Source: Verrucomicrobiota bacterium
Lineage (GTDB): Bacteria; Verrucomicrobiota; Verrucomicrobiia; Chthoniobacterales; Terrimicrobiaceae
DNA length: 40,129 nt
NCBI GenBank assembly: GCA_009886045.1
Contig: VFJO01000171.1
Location: forward strand, 1-40,129
Reading direction: 5' to 3'
How positions within the stretch are numbered: the stretch's first letter is position 1; every line of letters starts with the position of its first letter. This document shows, piece after piece, positions 26,918 to 37,308 of the stretch. The notes beneath the pieces are model-generated. The model saw nothing but the letters and a program-made list of their open reading frames with translations, was not told the origin of the DNA and did no database searches. Both the position numbers and the translations under genes were made by a program.

Positions 26918-28159
26918 TCAAGTCCAGCAAATTTTTTCCAACCTTTTTGCCACCTCTTCCACATTCGTCCTGCTATTGAACGCTGAGATCCGGAAGTAGC
27001 CCTCTCCCGCTGGTCCGAAGCCGCTGCCTGGGGTGATGACAACATTGGCTTCCTGAAGCATTTTATCGAAAACTTGCCAACTGGTGAGATGTGCGGGAGC
27101 GAGGACCCAGATGTAGGGGGCGTTGATTCCTCCGAGAGTTGCTAGGCCGCATTTCTCTGCCGCCGAGCGGAGGATGGCGGCATTGCCCATGTAATGCTCG
27201 ATGAGTGAGGTGACTTGTTCTTTCCCAGCGGGCGAGTAAAGGGCCTCGGCGGCGCGCTGGGTGACATAGCCCACGCCATTAAATTTTGTGCTGAAGCGGC
27301 GGTTCCAGAGCGGATGCAGCGACGTCATTTCACCGGTGGCGGTGCGGCATTTCAGTTCTTTTGTAAGGACGGTAAACGCGCAGCGGACTCCGGTGAAGCC
27401 TCCATTCTTGGAAAAGCTACGAAACTCGATCGCACAACGACGTGCTCCTGGAATTTCATAGATGGAATGCGGGATCTCGGGGTCGCGGATGTAGGCTTCG
27501 TAGGCGGCGTCGAAGAGGATGACCGCATCATTCGCAAGGGCGTATTCCACCCAAGCCGTGAGTTGTGCCCGCGTGGCTGTGGCCCCAGTCGGATTGTTTG
27601 GGTAGCAGAGATAAATGAGATCCACTTTTTCCTTGGGAATCTCCGGCACGAAGCCGTTCTCCGCACTGCAAGGAAGATAGATCAGTCCGCTGTAGAGGCC
27701 GCTCTCATCAGCCTCACCAGTGTGTCCAGCCATGACATTGGTATCCACATAGACGGGATAAACTGGGTCCATGACAGCGACGCGATTGTTGCTGCCAAAA
27801 ATATCCAGGATATTTCCACAGTCGCACTTGGAGCCATCGGAAACAAAGATCTCATCATCCGCAACGTCGAGTCCACGCGAGCGGTAGTCGTTTTCCGCGA
27901 TGGCGTACCTCAGAAATTCATAGCCCTGCTCGGGACCATATCCCCTGAAGCTGCCGCGTTCACCCATTTCATCGACCGCCTTGTGCATGGCCTTGCGAAC
28001 GGCAGGAGGCAAGGGCTCGGTCACATCGCCGATTCCGCAGCGAATAAGCCGGGCGGCACCTTCGGGGTTGGCGTCTGTGAAGGCTTTGACGCGGCGATTG
28101 ATCTCGGGAAAAAGGTAGCCAGCTTTGAGTTTGAGGTAATTTGAATTGAGGTAAGCCAT
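26918..28159 (-). CDS. dapL: LL-diaminopimelate aminotransferase
   Basis: DapL converts tetrahydrodipicolinate directly to LL-diaminopimelate, a one-step bypass in lysine and peptidoglycan synthesis. The 413-residue protein begins [20 protein letters not shown], a DapL hallmark, and shows [17 protein letters not shown]-like cofactor contacts ([13 protein letters not shown]), CYPNNPTGA and the PLP-lysine region [12 protein letters not shown]. The ORF track start at 28327 adds 56 non-family residues from the repeat-rich gap, so 28159 is preferred. DapL occurs in plants, Chlamydiae, Verrucomicrobiota and some others, which supports the organism guess. Confidence 0.95.
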   Translation of the reverse strand: MAYLNSNYLKLKAGYLFPEINRRVKAFTDANPEGAARLIRCGIGDVTEPLPPAVRKAMHKAVDEMGERGSFRGYGPEQGYEFLRYAIAENDYRSRGLDVADDEIFVSDGSKCDCGNILDIFGSNNRVAVMDPVYPVYVDTNVMAGHTGEADESGLYSGLIYLPCSAENGFVPEIPKEKVDLIYLCYPNNPTGATATRAQLTAWVEYALANDAVILFDAAYEAYIRDPEIPHSIYEIPGARRCAIEFRSFSKNGGFTGVRCAFTVLTKELKCRTATGEMTSLHPLWNRRFSTKFNGVGYVTQRAAEALYSPAGKEQVTSLIEHYMGNAAILRSAAEKCGLATLGGINAPYIWVLAPAHLTSWQVFDKMLQEANVVITPGSGFGPAGEGYFRISAFNSRTNVEEVAKRLEKICWT

Positions 28160-28504
28160 GATGAAAGCAAGTGAGTAAAGCAAAAGGCTCTGACATTGCC
28201 AATCGCGCGTGAATAGATGACTGCGAAATTCTCGCTTATTGCGAAAGACGATTGAGCTGCCGCGCGGGCGGTGCGGCAGCAGCCATTGAAAATAATTGGT
28301 AGGGACGCCTCGCCGCAGGGGTCCCAATCTTCAGGCGCGAAAGCGCCGTCTCTCTTATACAAAGGCGGCTCGCGCCGCGCAAGTCGGACGGCGGCGGCGC
28401 GCCATCCCTACCATGGGGGAACGAGCGCGCTGCCGCGCGGGCGGTGCGGCAGCATCGAGAAACTATGCTCCAAGGTTTAACCAACCTCGATCGCGGGCTT
28501 GAAC
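28160..28504. repeat. Intergenic GC-rich repeat element between dapL and the SOD gene
   Basis: The gap holds a composite structure from 28256 to 28454. Two identical 26-bp direct repeats (28256-28281 and 28429-28454) flank it. Each is itself a hairpin with arms GCTGCCGC and GCGGCAGC. Inside them a 9-bp inverted pair, TGGTAGGGA (28297-28305) and TCCCTACCA (28405-28413), borders a GC-rich core with further short dyads (GGCGCGAAAGCGCC). This looks like a non-autonomous mobile or REP-type element. No coding sequence is supported. Confidence 0.75.
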
Positions 28505-28538
28505 AAAAACGCCCGACCGTTTCCAGTCGGGCGTTTGA
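28505..28538 (-). terminator. Intrinsic terminator of the SOD gene
   Basis: The stem ACGCCCGAC/GTCGGGCGT (9 bp, 8-nt loop) lies about 20 nt after the SOD stop. On the minus strand it is followed by a T run (TTTTTG), the standard Rho-independent form. A/T pairs extend the stem on both sides. Confidence 0.85.
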
Positions 28539-28557
28539 ATTTATGAAGGATCGTTGA

Positions 28558-29181
28558 TCAGGCGTTGGCGAAATTTTTCTCCACAGCGGCCCAGTTGATC
28601 GTGTTCCACCAGGCTTTGAGGTAATCGGCGCGGCGGTTTTGGTAGTTCAGGTAGTAGGCGTGTTCCCACACATCGCAACCAAGCACGGGCGTACCAGCGC
28701 ACTCAGCGACGCCGGTCATGAGGGGGTTGTCTTGGTTAGGTGTCGAGCAGATGGCGACCGACTTATCGGCTTTCACACAAAGCCAGACCCAACCGCTGCC
28801 GAAACGACCGAGACCAGCAGCTTCGAATTTGGCTTTGAAGTCCTCAAAACTTCCGAAGGCAGCATTGATGGCATCAGCGAGCGCGCCGGATGGAGCACCA
28901 CCTGCGGATGGTCCCATGAGATTCCAGAAGAAGGTGTGATTCCAGTGTCCACCGCCATTGTTGCGAACGGCTCCGCGGATTGCTTCCGGCACAGCAGCGA
29001 GGTTACCGATGAGTTCCTCGAGAGTCTTTGAGGCTAACTCCGGGGCGCTTTCGAGGGCTTTGTTGAGGTTTGTGACGTATGTGGCGTGATGTTTGTCGTG
29101 ATGGATTTCCATCGTGCGGGCATCAATAGTTGGCTCGAGAGCCGTGGCAGCATAGGGAAGGGATGGTAGTTCGAATGTCAT
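28558..29181 (-). CDS. Iron/manganese superoxide dismutase
   Basis: The enzyme dismutates superoxide in the cytoplasm. The 207-residue protein contains [15 protein letters not shown], the metal-ligand helix [13 protein letters not shown] (His27), GSGWVWL, and the C-terminal ligand motif [19 protein letters not shown]. All four metal ligands appear present. The ORF begins at 29229, but MTFELP at 29181 is the family start. Motifs do not safely separate Mn from Fe use, so I give no symbol. It is monocistronic, with a terminator and a plausible promoter. Confidence 0.95.
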   Translation of the reverse strand: MTFELPSLPYAATALEPTIDARTMEIHHDKHHATYVTNLNKALESAPELASKTLEELIGNLAAVPEAIRGAVRNNGGGHWNHTFFWNLMGPSAGGAPSGALADAINAAFGSFEDFKAKFEAAGLGRFGSGWVWLCVKADKSVAICSTPNQDNPLMTGVAECAGTPVLGCDVWEHAYYLNYQNRRADYLKAWWNTINWAAVEKNFANA

Positions 29182-29205
29182 AGTATTTTGAAGTTGAGGA
29201 GCCCT

Positions 29206-29233
29206 AAAGTAGCGACGATGGGGCCACATTCAA
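29206..29233 (-). promoter_or_regulatory. Candidate promoter of the SOD gene
   Basis: On the minus strand TTGAAT (29228-29233) and TACTTT (29206-29211) are spaced by 16 bp and end about 25 nt before the ATG. This fits a sigma-70-type promoter with moderate consensus. Confidence 0.4.
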
Positions 29234-29297
29234 GCGGGTTGTTTTACTCACCCTCCGGTTGACTCTCGGCGGCAGCACGTCTAAAATCGCGAGCCTT

Positions 29298-30272
29298 GTG
29301 AGACCCACCTTAGAAAAACTCGAGCAAATCTATCGCCGTCCCCTTTTTGACCTGATTCAGGAGAGCCGCCGTGTGTTTCTGGAATTCTGGCCTAAGAACG
29401 AAGTCCAACTGTGTACGCTGTTGAGCGTGAAGACCGGCGGTTGCAGCGAAGACTGCGGCTACTGCGCCCAGAGCGCGCATTACGATACCGGCCTGAAGAA
29501 AGAGCGCCTCATGACCACTTCCGAGGTGCTCCCCGTGGCCGAGCGTGCCAAGCAAAACGGGTCCACCCGCTTCTGCATGGGTGCCGCTTGGAAGGGTGTA
29601 CGCGATGGAGATCCTAAATTCGAGACGATGCTTGAGACCGTGCGCGAGGTGAGCAAGCTCGGCATGGAAGTTTGCGTAACGCTGGGCCAGCTCGGCGACA
29701 TCGAAGCCCGCAAGCTGAAAGAAGCCGGACTCACCGCCTACAACCACAACATCGACACCTCGCCCGAGCACTACAAAAAAATCGTCACCACGCACACATT
29801 CGAAGACCGTTTGAATACCATCGGATCGGTGCAACGCGCTGGGCTGAGTGTGTGCTGTGGCGGCATTATCGGCCTCGGAGAAAATGACACCGATCGCTTA
29901 AAAATGCTGGAGGTCCTATGTTCGCTCGACCCAGAGCCGGAGAGTGTGCCGATCAACTGCCTCACCCCCATCGAAGGCACGCCGCTTGCCAAGACACCTC
30001 CCATCGATGTCTTTGAACTTGTACGGCTCATCGCCACCGCGCGGATTGTTCTTCCAAAAGCAAAAATCCGCCTCTCGGCTGGGCGCGACCGTCTGACCCG
30101 CGAAGCGCAGGCACTCTGTCTTTTTGCGGGGGCGAATTCCATTTTCTACGGTGACAAGCTCCTCACTGCCTCGAATCCCGAGGTTGATGACGATCGCGCC
30201 CTCTTGAAATCCCTCGGTCTCGAACCTCAAACACCTTACTCCGACCAACCCCAACCCACCTGCACATTATGA
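29298..30272 (+). CDS. bioB: Biotin synthase
   Basis: BioB is a radical SAM enzyme that inserts sulfur into dethiobiotin. The SAM-cluster motif CSEDCGYC (Cys 49, 53 and 56 from the GTG at 29298) is followed by AQSAHYDTG, as in known BioB. Later segments YNHNIDTSPEHY and AGRDRLT also match. The ORF track start (TTG, 29259) adds 13 residues; the GTG gives 324 residues and is slightly preferred, though neither has a clear ribosome-binding site. The stop overlaps rpiB by ATGA. No other bio genes are nearby. Confidence 0.94.
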   Translation: MRPTLEKLEQIYRRPLFDLIQESRRVFLEFWPKNEVQLCTLLSVKTGGCSEDCGYCAQSAHYDTGLKKERLMTTSEVLPVAERAKQNGSTRFCMGAAWKGVRDGDPKFETMLETVREVSKLGMEVCVTLGQLGDIEARKLKEAGLTAYNHNIDTSPEHYKKIVTTHTFEDRLNTIGSVQRAGLSVCCGGIIGLGENDTDRLKMLEVLCSLDPEPESVPINCLTPIEGTPLAKTPPIDVFELVRLIATARIVLPKAKIRLSAGRDRLTREAQALCLFAGANSIFYGDKLLTASNPEVDDDRALLKSLGLEPQTPYSDQPQPTCTL

Positions 30273-30757
30273 AAATTTCCATTGGAAGCGACCATGCTGG
30301 ATTTGAATACAAAGAAGCCATTATTAGCCACCTCAAGAAGGCTGGCCATGAGGTCATAGACTACGGGACAAATAGCAGCGAGAGCACCGACTACCCGATC
30401 TTCATCATTCCCGCAGCTGAGGCTGTCGTCCGCAATGAATCCGAACGCGCCATCGTCATTGGCGGATCGGGAAACGGCGAGGCCATCGCGGCGAACAAGG
30501 TCAAAGGCATTCGATGCTCCGTCTGCTGGAGCCATGAAACCGCCGAACTCGGCCGCCGCCACAATAACGCAAACGCCCTCTCCATAGGTCAGCGCATGAT
30601 TCCGCTGGAGCTCGCACTCGAGATCGTGGACATCTGGCTTGCGACTCCATTCGACGGGGGGCGCCATGCCCGGCGCATTGCCGAGCTTGATTGCTACGAG
30701 GCCGGCGGCAGCCATGCGGAAATGCTCGCTGTTCTCGATCGCAAACAAAACCTATGA
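30269..30757 (+). CDS. rpiB: Ribose-5-phosphate isomerase B (RpiB/LacAB family)
   Basis: RpiB interconverts ribose-5-phosphate and ribulose-5-phosphate. The 162-residue protein has the N-terminal IGSDHAGFEYKEAI and the pattern GGSGNGEAIAANKVKGIR. It lacks the catalytic Cys seen in E. coli RpiB; the Glu in GNGE matches the actinobacterial type, in which Glu is the base. HNNANALSIGQRMI is also family-typical. A sugar-specific isomerase of the same family is an alternative. It is translationally coupled on both sides, to bioB and to shc. Confidence 0.88.
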   Translation: MKISIGSDHAGFEYKEAIISHLKKAGHEVIDYGTNSSESTDYPIFIIPAAEAVVRNESERAIVIGGSGNGEAIAANKVKGIRCSVCWSHETAELGRRHNNANALSIGQRMIPLELALEIVDIWLATPFDGGRHARRIAELDCYEAGGSHAEMLAVLDRKQNL

Positions 30758-32682
30758 GCCAAGCAAAGGTATCCGTCGGAATCCGCATGGAAGCCGAGGA
30801 TGCCTTGCGCCAAAGCATCCGGCGTTCGCAGGATTTCCTTCTTTCGCTACAGAAAACCGACGGCCACTGGGAAGGTGAGTTGTTGGTGGACTCGACACTT
30901 TGTTCGGACACGGTGCTCTACATGAACTGGCGGGATGGTGTTGACGAGCTACTCCAGGCGAAATGCGCCGATCACATCCGTCGCAGGCAAACCGCCGATG
31001 GAGGATGGAATATTTTTATTGGTGGCCCGAGTGAGATCAACGCCTCGGTTAAAGCCTACTTTGCACTGAAGCTTGCAGGCGACTTGCCGAACGCCCCTTG
31101 GATGCGCGAGGCCCGCGCCAATATTCTCCGGCTCGGAGGCATTCCGCAGGTGAACACTTACTGCCGCCTCTACCTCGCCCTGCTTGGCCAGTTTCCTTGG
31201 GACTACGTTCCAACCATTCCGCCCGAGATTTTCCTCTTTCCGCGCTGGTTCTTTTTCAACGTCTATGAAATGTCCTCATGGAGCCGCACGATCATTGCGC
31301 CACTGGCAATCCTGAACCACTTCAAACCCACGCGCACGCTGCCTGCCGCCTTCCACCTTCACGAGCTCTATCCCGCCGGAATGGAAAATGCGGACTTCTC
31401 CCTGAAAAAAGACAAACGCTTCTGGGCCTGGCGGAATTTTTTCTTGCGCTGCGATGCATTGCTGAAAATCCACAACCGCTTTCCCATCCATCCCCTCCGC
31501 AAGCGCGCACTCAAGCGAGCCGAGGCTTGGATGACCGAGCGCATGGGCGAAGGCAGCGATGGGCTCTCCGCCATTTTTCCTGCGATGCTCAACAGCCTCA
31601 TGGCCCTCCACTCGCTCGGCTACGCGGAAGATCATCCGTTGGTGAAAAAAGCGGAGTCAGATTTTAGAGGCCTCTTCATTCACGACCCTGCCGATTTTCG
31701 AATTCAACCCTGCCTTTCACCGGTCTGGGATACAGCGATCACCACAGTGGCACTGGGCGAATCGGGGGTGCCCAAAAACCATCCCGCCCTGCAAAAAGCC
31801 GCCGCTTGGATGGAGACACGCGAAGTCCGATTCGCCGGAGACTGGACTGCCCGCAACCCGGGAGTCGAGCCAAGCGGGTGGGCATTTGAGCATTCTAACA
31901 AGTACTATCCCGACACCGACGACACGATGATGGTCCTGATGGCGCTGAGGCACTGCACGCCGCGAGACGCGAGGGCGCGCGAAGAGATTCACCGACGTGC
32001 TTTGAAGTGGCTCCTTTCCTTCCAATGCCACGATGGCGGATGGGCGGCTTTTGATAAAAACCTGAATGCCGCCTGGCTCGAGCATGTCCCATTTGCAGAC
32101 CACAACGCCATTCTCGATCCCACTTGCAGTGATCTCACAGCCCGCGTGCTTGAGCTTCTCGGCTACATCGGCCACGACCCACGTTCGCAAGAAGTCCGCA
32201 ATGCCATTGCAATGCTCCGCCGCACGCAAGAGGCCGACGGCTCCTGGTATGGCCGCTGGGGCGTGAACTACATCTACGGCACTTGGCAGGCGCTGCGTGG
32301 TCTCGCCTCGATCGGCGTCAACATGGACGAAGAATGGATTCGCCGCGCCACCACTTGGCTCGAGAGCTGCCAAAACGAAGACGGCAGCTGGGGCGAAACC
32401 TGCGAGTCCTACAATTTTCCTGCCCTCAAAGGTCGTGGGGCCGGCACTCCGAGCCAGACCGCCTGGGCACTGATGGGACTCTGCGCGGCAGGTGATCCCC
32501 AACGCGAATCCATCCAAGCCGGTATCCAATGGCTTGTTTCAACGCAAAACCTCGATGGTTCCTGGACCGAGGACTACACGACCGGCACAGGCTTTCCGTG
32601 CGTGTTCTACCTCAAATACGACATGTATCGAAACCACTTCCCTCTCCTCGCATTGGCTACTTACCGGAATTTAATCAGGTGA
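30754..32682 (+). CDS. shc: Squalene-hopene cyclase
   Basis: The enzyme cyclises squalene to hopene/hopanol, giving membrane hopanoids. The 642-residue protein shows the catalytic acid motif DTDD (387-390, in YYPDTDDTMM) and several QW repeats (for example QKTDGHWEGEL, QTADGGWN, QCHDGGWAAFD and QNEDGSWGE). The conserved C-terminal segment TGTGFPCVFYLKYDMYRNHFPL is present. The ATG at 30754 overlaps the rpiB stop (ATGA); the longer ORF to 30691 is a shadow. No hpn genes for squalene synthesis or hopanoid side-chain modification are in the window. Confidence 0.96.
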   Translation: MSQAKVSVGIRMEAEDALRQSIRRSQDFLLSLQKTDGHWEGELLVDSTLCSDTVLYMNWRDGVDELLQAKCADHIRRRQTADGGWNIFIGGPSEINASVKAYFALKLAGDLPNAPWMREARANILRLGGIPQVNTYCRLYLALLGQFPWDYVPTIPPEIFLFPRWFFFNVYEMSSWSRTIIAPLAILNHFKPTRTLPAAFHLHELYPAGMENADFSLKKDKRFWAWRNFFLRCDALLKIHNRFPIHPLRKRALKRAEAWMTERMGEGSDGLSAIFPAMLNSLMALHSLGYAEDHPLVKKAESDFRGLFIHDPADFRIQPCLSPVWDTAITTVALGESGVPKNHPALQKAAAWMETREVRFAGDWTARNPGVEPSGWAFEHSNKYYPDTDDTMMVLMALRHCTPRDARAREEIHRRALKWLLSFQCHDGGWAAFDKNLNAAWLEHVPFADHNAILDPTCSDLTARVLELLGYIGHDPRSQEVRNAIAMLRRTQEADGSWYGRWGVNYIYGTWQALRGLASIGVNMDEEWIRRATTWLESCQNEDGSWGETCESYNFPALKGRGAGTPSQTAWALMGLCAAGDPQRESIQAGIQWLVSTQNLDGSWTEDYTTGTGFPCVFYLKYDMYRNHFPLLALATYRNLIR

Positions 32683-32706
32683 AGGTTGCCACAAGCCTCG
32701 CCACCC

Positions 32707-33486
32707 ATGCTTCAATTTGAACGTTATTTTGGCATAGACTATTCTGGGGCGGAGACGCCTAGCAGCAATCTGAAAGGTCTGCGTCTTTACGCCGCCACCA
32801 GAGCGGAACTACCTGTCGAAATCTCCCCACCGATCAACACTGGGAAATTTTGGACACGGCGAAGACTCGCCGAGTGGCTTACTAATGAGCTTCGCCAAGG
32901 CCCGCCAACGCTTGTCGGGATTGACCACGCCTTTTCCTTTCCACGCCAGTACTTCGAAATCCATCGCCTCCCACACGACTGGCCCGCTTTTCTCGAGGAC
33001 TTTCAGCTCCACTGGCCGACTGATAGTGAGCACATGTACGTGGATTTCATTCGAGATGGGGTCTATGGCAATGGGGCAGCACGGAGCGGGAATGCACGCT
33101 GGCGGCGGATGACAGAAGAACGCTCTCGCGCGAAGTCAGTCTTTCATTTCGATGTACCCGGCAGTGTGGCCAAGTCCACTCACGCCGGCCTGCCATGGCT
33201 GCGCTCTATCCGACAGGAGCTTGAATCGAGAGTTCATTTTTGGCCCTTTGATGGATGGACGCCATCACTTGGACACTCCGTGATCACGGAAGTTTATCCC
33301 TCATTGTGGAGCAAGACCTTTTCTACAGACGGCAGAACTCCAGACCAGCACGATGCCTACAGCGTGGCGCGGTGGATGAGGGAAGCCGATGCGACAAATT
33401 CGCTTGTAACTTGTTTCCACCCGCAATTGAGCCCCGAGGAGCAATCTTTGGCAAATTTCGAAGGTTGGATTCTCGGGATCGCCTAG
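32707..33486 (+). CDS. DUF429-like predicted nuclease-fold protein, unknown function
   Basis: The 259-residue protein begins YFGIDYSGAETPSSN and later has LVGIDHAFSFP, FDVPGSVAKSTHAGLPWL and ITEVYPSLW followed by DQHDAYSVARWMREAD. The spaced acidic residues (GIDYSG, GIDHAF, TEVYPS, DQHDAY) resemble DUF429-type RNase H-like proteins, whose activity is not established. The ATG at 32707 is preferred over the upstream in-frame GTG at 32680-32690. It lies 24 nt after shc and about 70 nt before miaB, so it may share a transcript with shc. The assignment is by pattern only. Confidence 0.65.
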   Translation: MLQFERYFGIDYSGAETPSSNLKGLRLYAATRAELPVEISPPINTGKFWTRRRLAEWLTNELRQGPPTLVGIDHAFSFPRQYFEIHRLPHDWPAFLEDFQLHWPTDSEHMYVDFIRDGVYGNGAARSGNARWRRMTEERSRAKSVFHFDVPGSVAKSTHAGLPWLRSIRQELESRVHFWPFDGWTPSLGHSVITEVYPSLWSKTFSTDGRTPDQHDAYSVARWMREADATNSLVTCFHPQLSPEEQSLANFEGWILGIA

Positions 33487-33556
33487 GTTGCCAGCGGGGC
33501 TCGCGCACTTGTCCTTGCCCGAATCGCAAGTCTCAAGCAAATTCACTTCTTACAAA

Positions 33557-34918
33557 ATGCCCAGCGTCCATATCAAAACCTACGGTTGCCAGATGAACGA
33601 GCGCGATTCCGAGCAAGTCTCGAAAATGCTCGCCGAGCGTGGATACCGATTCGTTGGGGATGAAACCGAGGCGGACGTGATTTTGCTTAACACCTGCAGC
33701 GTGCGCGACATGGCCGAGCAGAAGGCGATCGGCAAGATGGGCATGTTGCGAAAACTCCGGCGGAATCGTCCGCATCTCGTTTTGGGCTACTTGGGGTGCA
33801 TGGCTCAGGCGCGCGGCGAGTCGCTTTTGCAGACCTCGCCGCATGTTGATCTCGTCGTTGGCACGCAGAAGTTCCATCGCGTTGCAGACTATGTGGACGA
33901 CCTTCTCAAATCGCGTATGCACGCCCTGATTGATGATGAACGGCGGGCGATTGTGGACACCGAGGAGGAGGTGGGTTCACAGAGCACGATTCGTGAGCAG
34001 GAGGTCGAGGCAGGCCAAGTCACGGCGTTCGTTTCCATTATGCAAGGCTGCAACATGCACTGTGCGTTTTGTATTGTACCTCAAACCCGCGGCGAAGAAC
34101 GCGGCCGAACGATTGAGGAAATAACCAACGAAGTCCGTTCCCTAGCAGAGCGCGGCGTGAAGGAGGTCACCCTCCTCGGTCAGATCGTGAACCTGTATGG
34201 TCGCCATGAGTTTCCCAAGCGCGACGGCATTTCGCCTTTTGTTCAGTTGCTGGAATCCGTCTGCGGGGTAAATGGCATTGAGCGGGTGCGCTTCACCTCC
34301 CCACACCCGATTGGCTATCGCGATGATCTCATCGAGGCCTTCGTGCGATTGCCCGAGCTTGTCGAACACGTACACCTCCCACTCCAGAGCGGCTCGGATC
34401 GCATTCTGAAAATTATGCGTAGGGGGTACACTGCCGAGAAATTTCAAAATCTCGCCGAGCGCATCCGCGCGGCCCGTCCAGGCATGGCGATCACGACGGA
34501 TGTCATTGTCGGATTCCCTGGGGAAAGCCAAGAAGACTACGAACAAACCCGCGCGCTGTGCGATGCCGTCTCATTCGACAATGCATTCATCTTCCGCTAC
34601 TCGCCGCGTCAGAACACGTCGGCTGCCACAATGGGTGAACAGATTCCCGAGGAAGTCAAAGAAGCCCGCAACCAGGACTTGCTCAAATTGGTAAACCGCC
34701 ATGTCGCCGACAAGCTCAACGCGCTCGTCGGAACCCAAGCAGAAATCCTCTGCGAGGGGGCCAGTCGCCACAATACTGAGCGACTCACAGGCCGCACCCG
34801 CACGAACAAAATCGTTGTTTTCGAAGGTGCGCCCCGCCATGTCGGCCAGATTTTCCCTGTTAAAATAACAAGGGCCAGCGGTTCGACCCTGTACGGCGAT
34901 CCGGCGGTACTCGGCTGA
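33557..34918 (+). CDS. miaB: tRNA-2-methylthio-N6-dimethylallyladenosine synthase
   Basis: MiaB is a radical SAM methylthiotransferase acting on A37 of tRNAs. The N-terminal auxiliary-cluster cysteines are seen in TYGCQMNERDSE, LNTCSVRDMA and LGCMAQ. The radical SAM cluster CNMHCAFC lies at residues 165-172, followed by VPQTRGEERGR. A C-terminal TRAM-like domain ends the protein. The true start MPSVHIKTYGCQM at 33557 gives 453 residues; the ORF extension to 33488 is not family-like. The MtaB/RimO alternatives are less likely from the CQMNERDSE motif. Confidence 0.94.
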   Translation: MPSVHIKTYGCQMNERDSEQVSKMLAERGYRFVGDETEADVILLNTCSVRDMAEQKAIGKMGMLRKLRRNRPHLVLGYLGCMAQARGESLLQTSPHVDLVVGTQKFHRVADYVDDLLKSRMHALIDDERRAIVDTEEEVGSQSTIREQEVEAGQVTAFVSIMQGCNMHCAFCIVPQTRGEERGRTIEEITNEVRSLAERGVKEVTLLGQIVNLYGRHEFPKRDGISPFVQLLESVCGVNGIERVRFTSPHPIGYRDDLIEAFVRLPELVEHVHLPLQSGSDRILKIMRRGYTAEKFQNLAERIRAARPGMAITTDVIVGFPGESQEDYEQTRALCDAVSFDNAFIFRYSPRQNTSAATMGEQIPEEVKEARNQDLLKLVNRHVADKLNALVGTQAEILCEGASRHNTERLTGRTRTNKIVVFEGAPRHVGQIFPVKITRASGSTLYGDPAVLG

Positions 34919-34970
34919 AGACCGAGGCCTGAAAGCCAACTCGAGGCACTCGGTGCCGGCATCGTTTGTT

Positions 34971-37241
<2,271 letters not shown>

Positions 37242-37308
37242 GCGGCCATTATCTCCGGCGCGGAGCTTTTGGTTATCGCTTCAGCAAGTTTGCAGGAACG
37301 CGATGATT

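Noticed and set aside
27215-28144. 309-residue plus-strand ORF
   Set aside because: Antisense to dapL; long only because of codon composition.
28256-28454. Possible CRISPR array
   Set aside because: Only two copies of the 26-bp unit, about 147 bp apart, with an internal inverted structure; no array periodicity and no cas genes. The Cas2-like fold of the PaaX protein is a normal part of that regulator family.
31717-32529. 270-residue minus-strand ORF
   Set aside because: Antisense to shc; no domain pattern.
34919-34970. miaB terminator hairpin (GGCAC-TCG-GTGCC)
   Set aside because: The 5-bp stem is short and its T-rich stretch is distant; too weak to list as a terminator.
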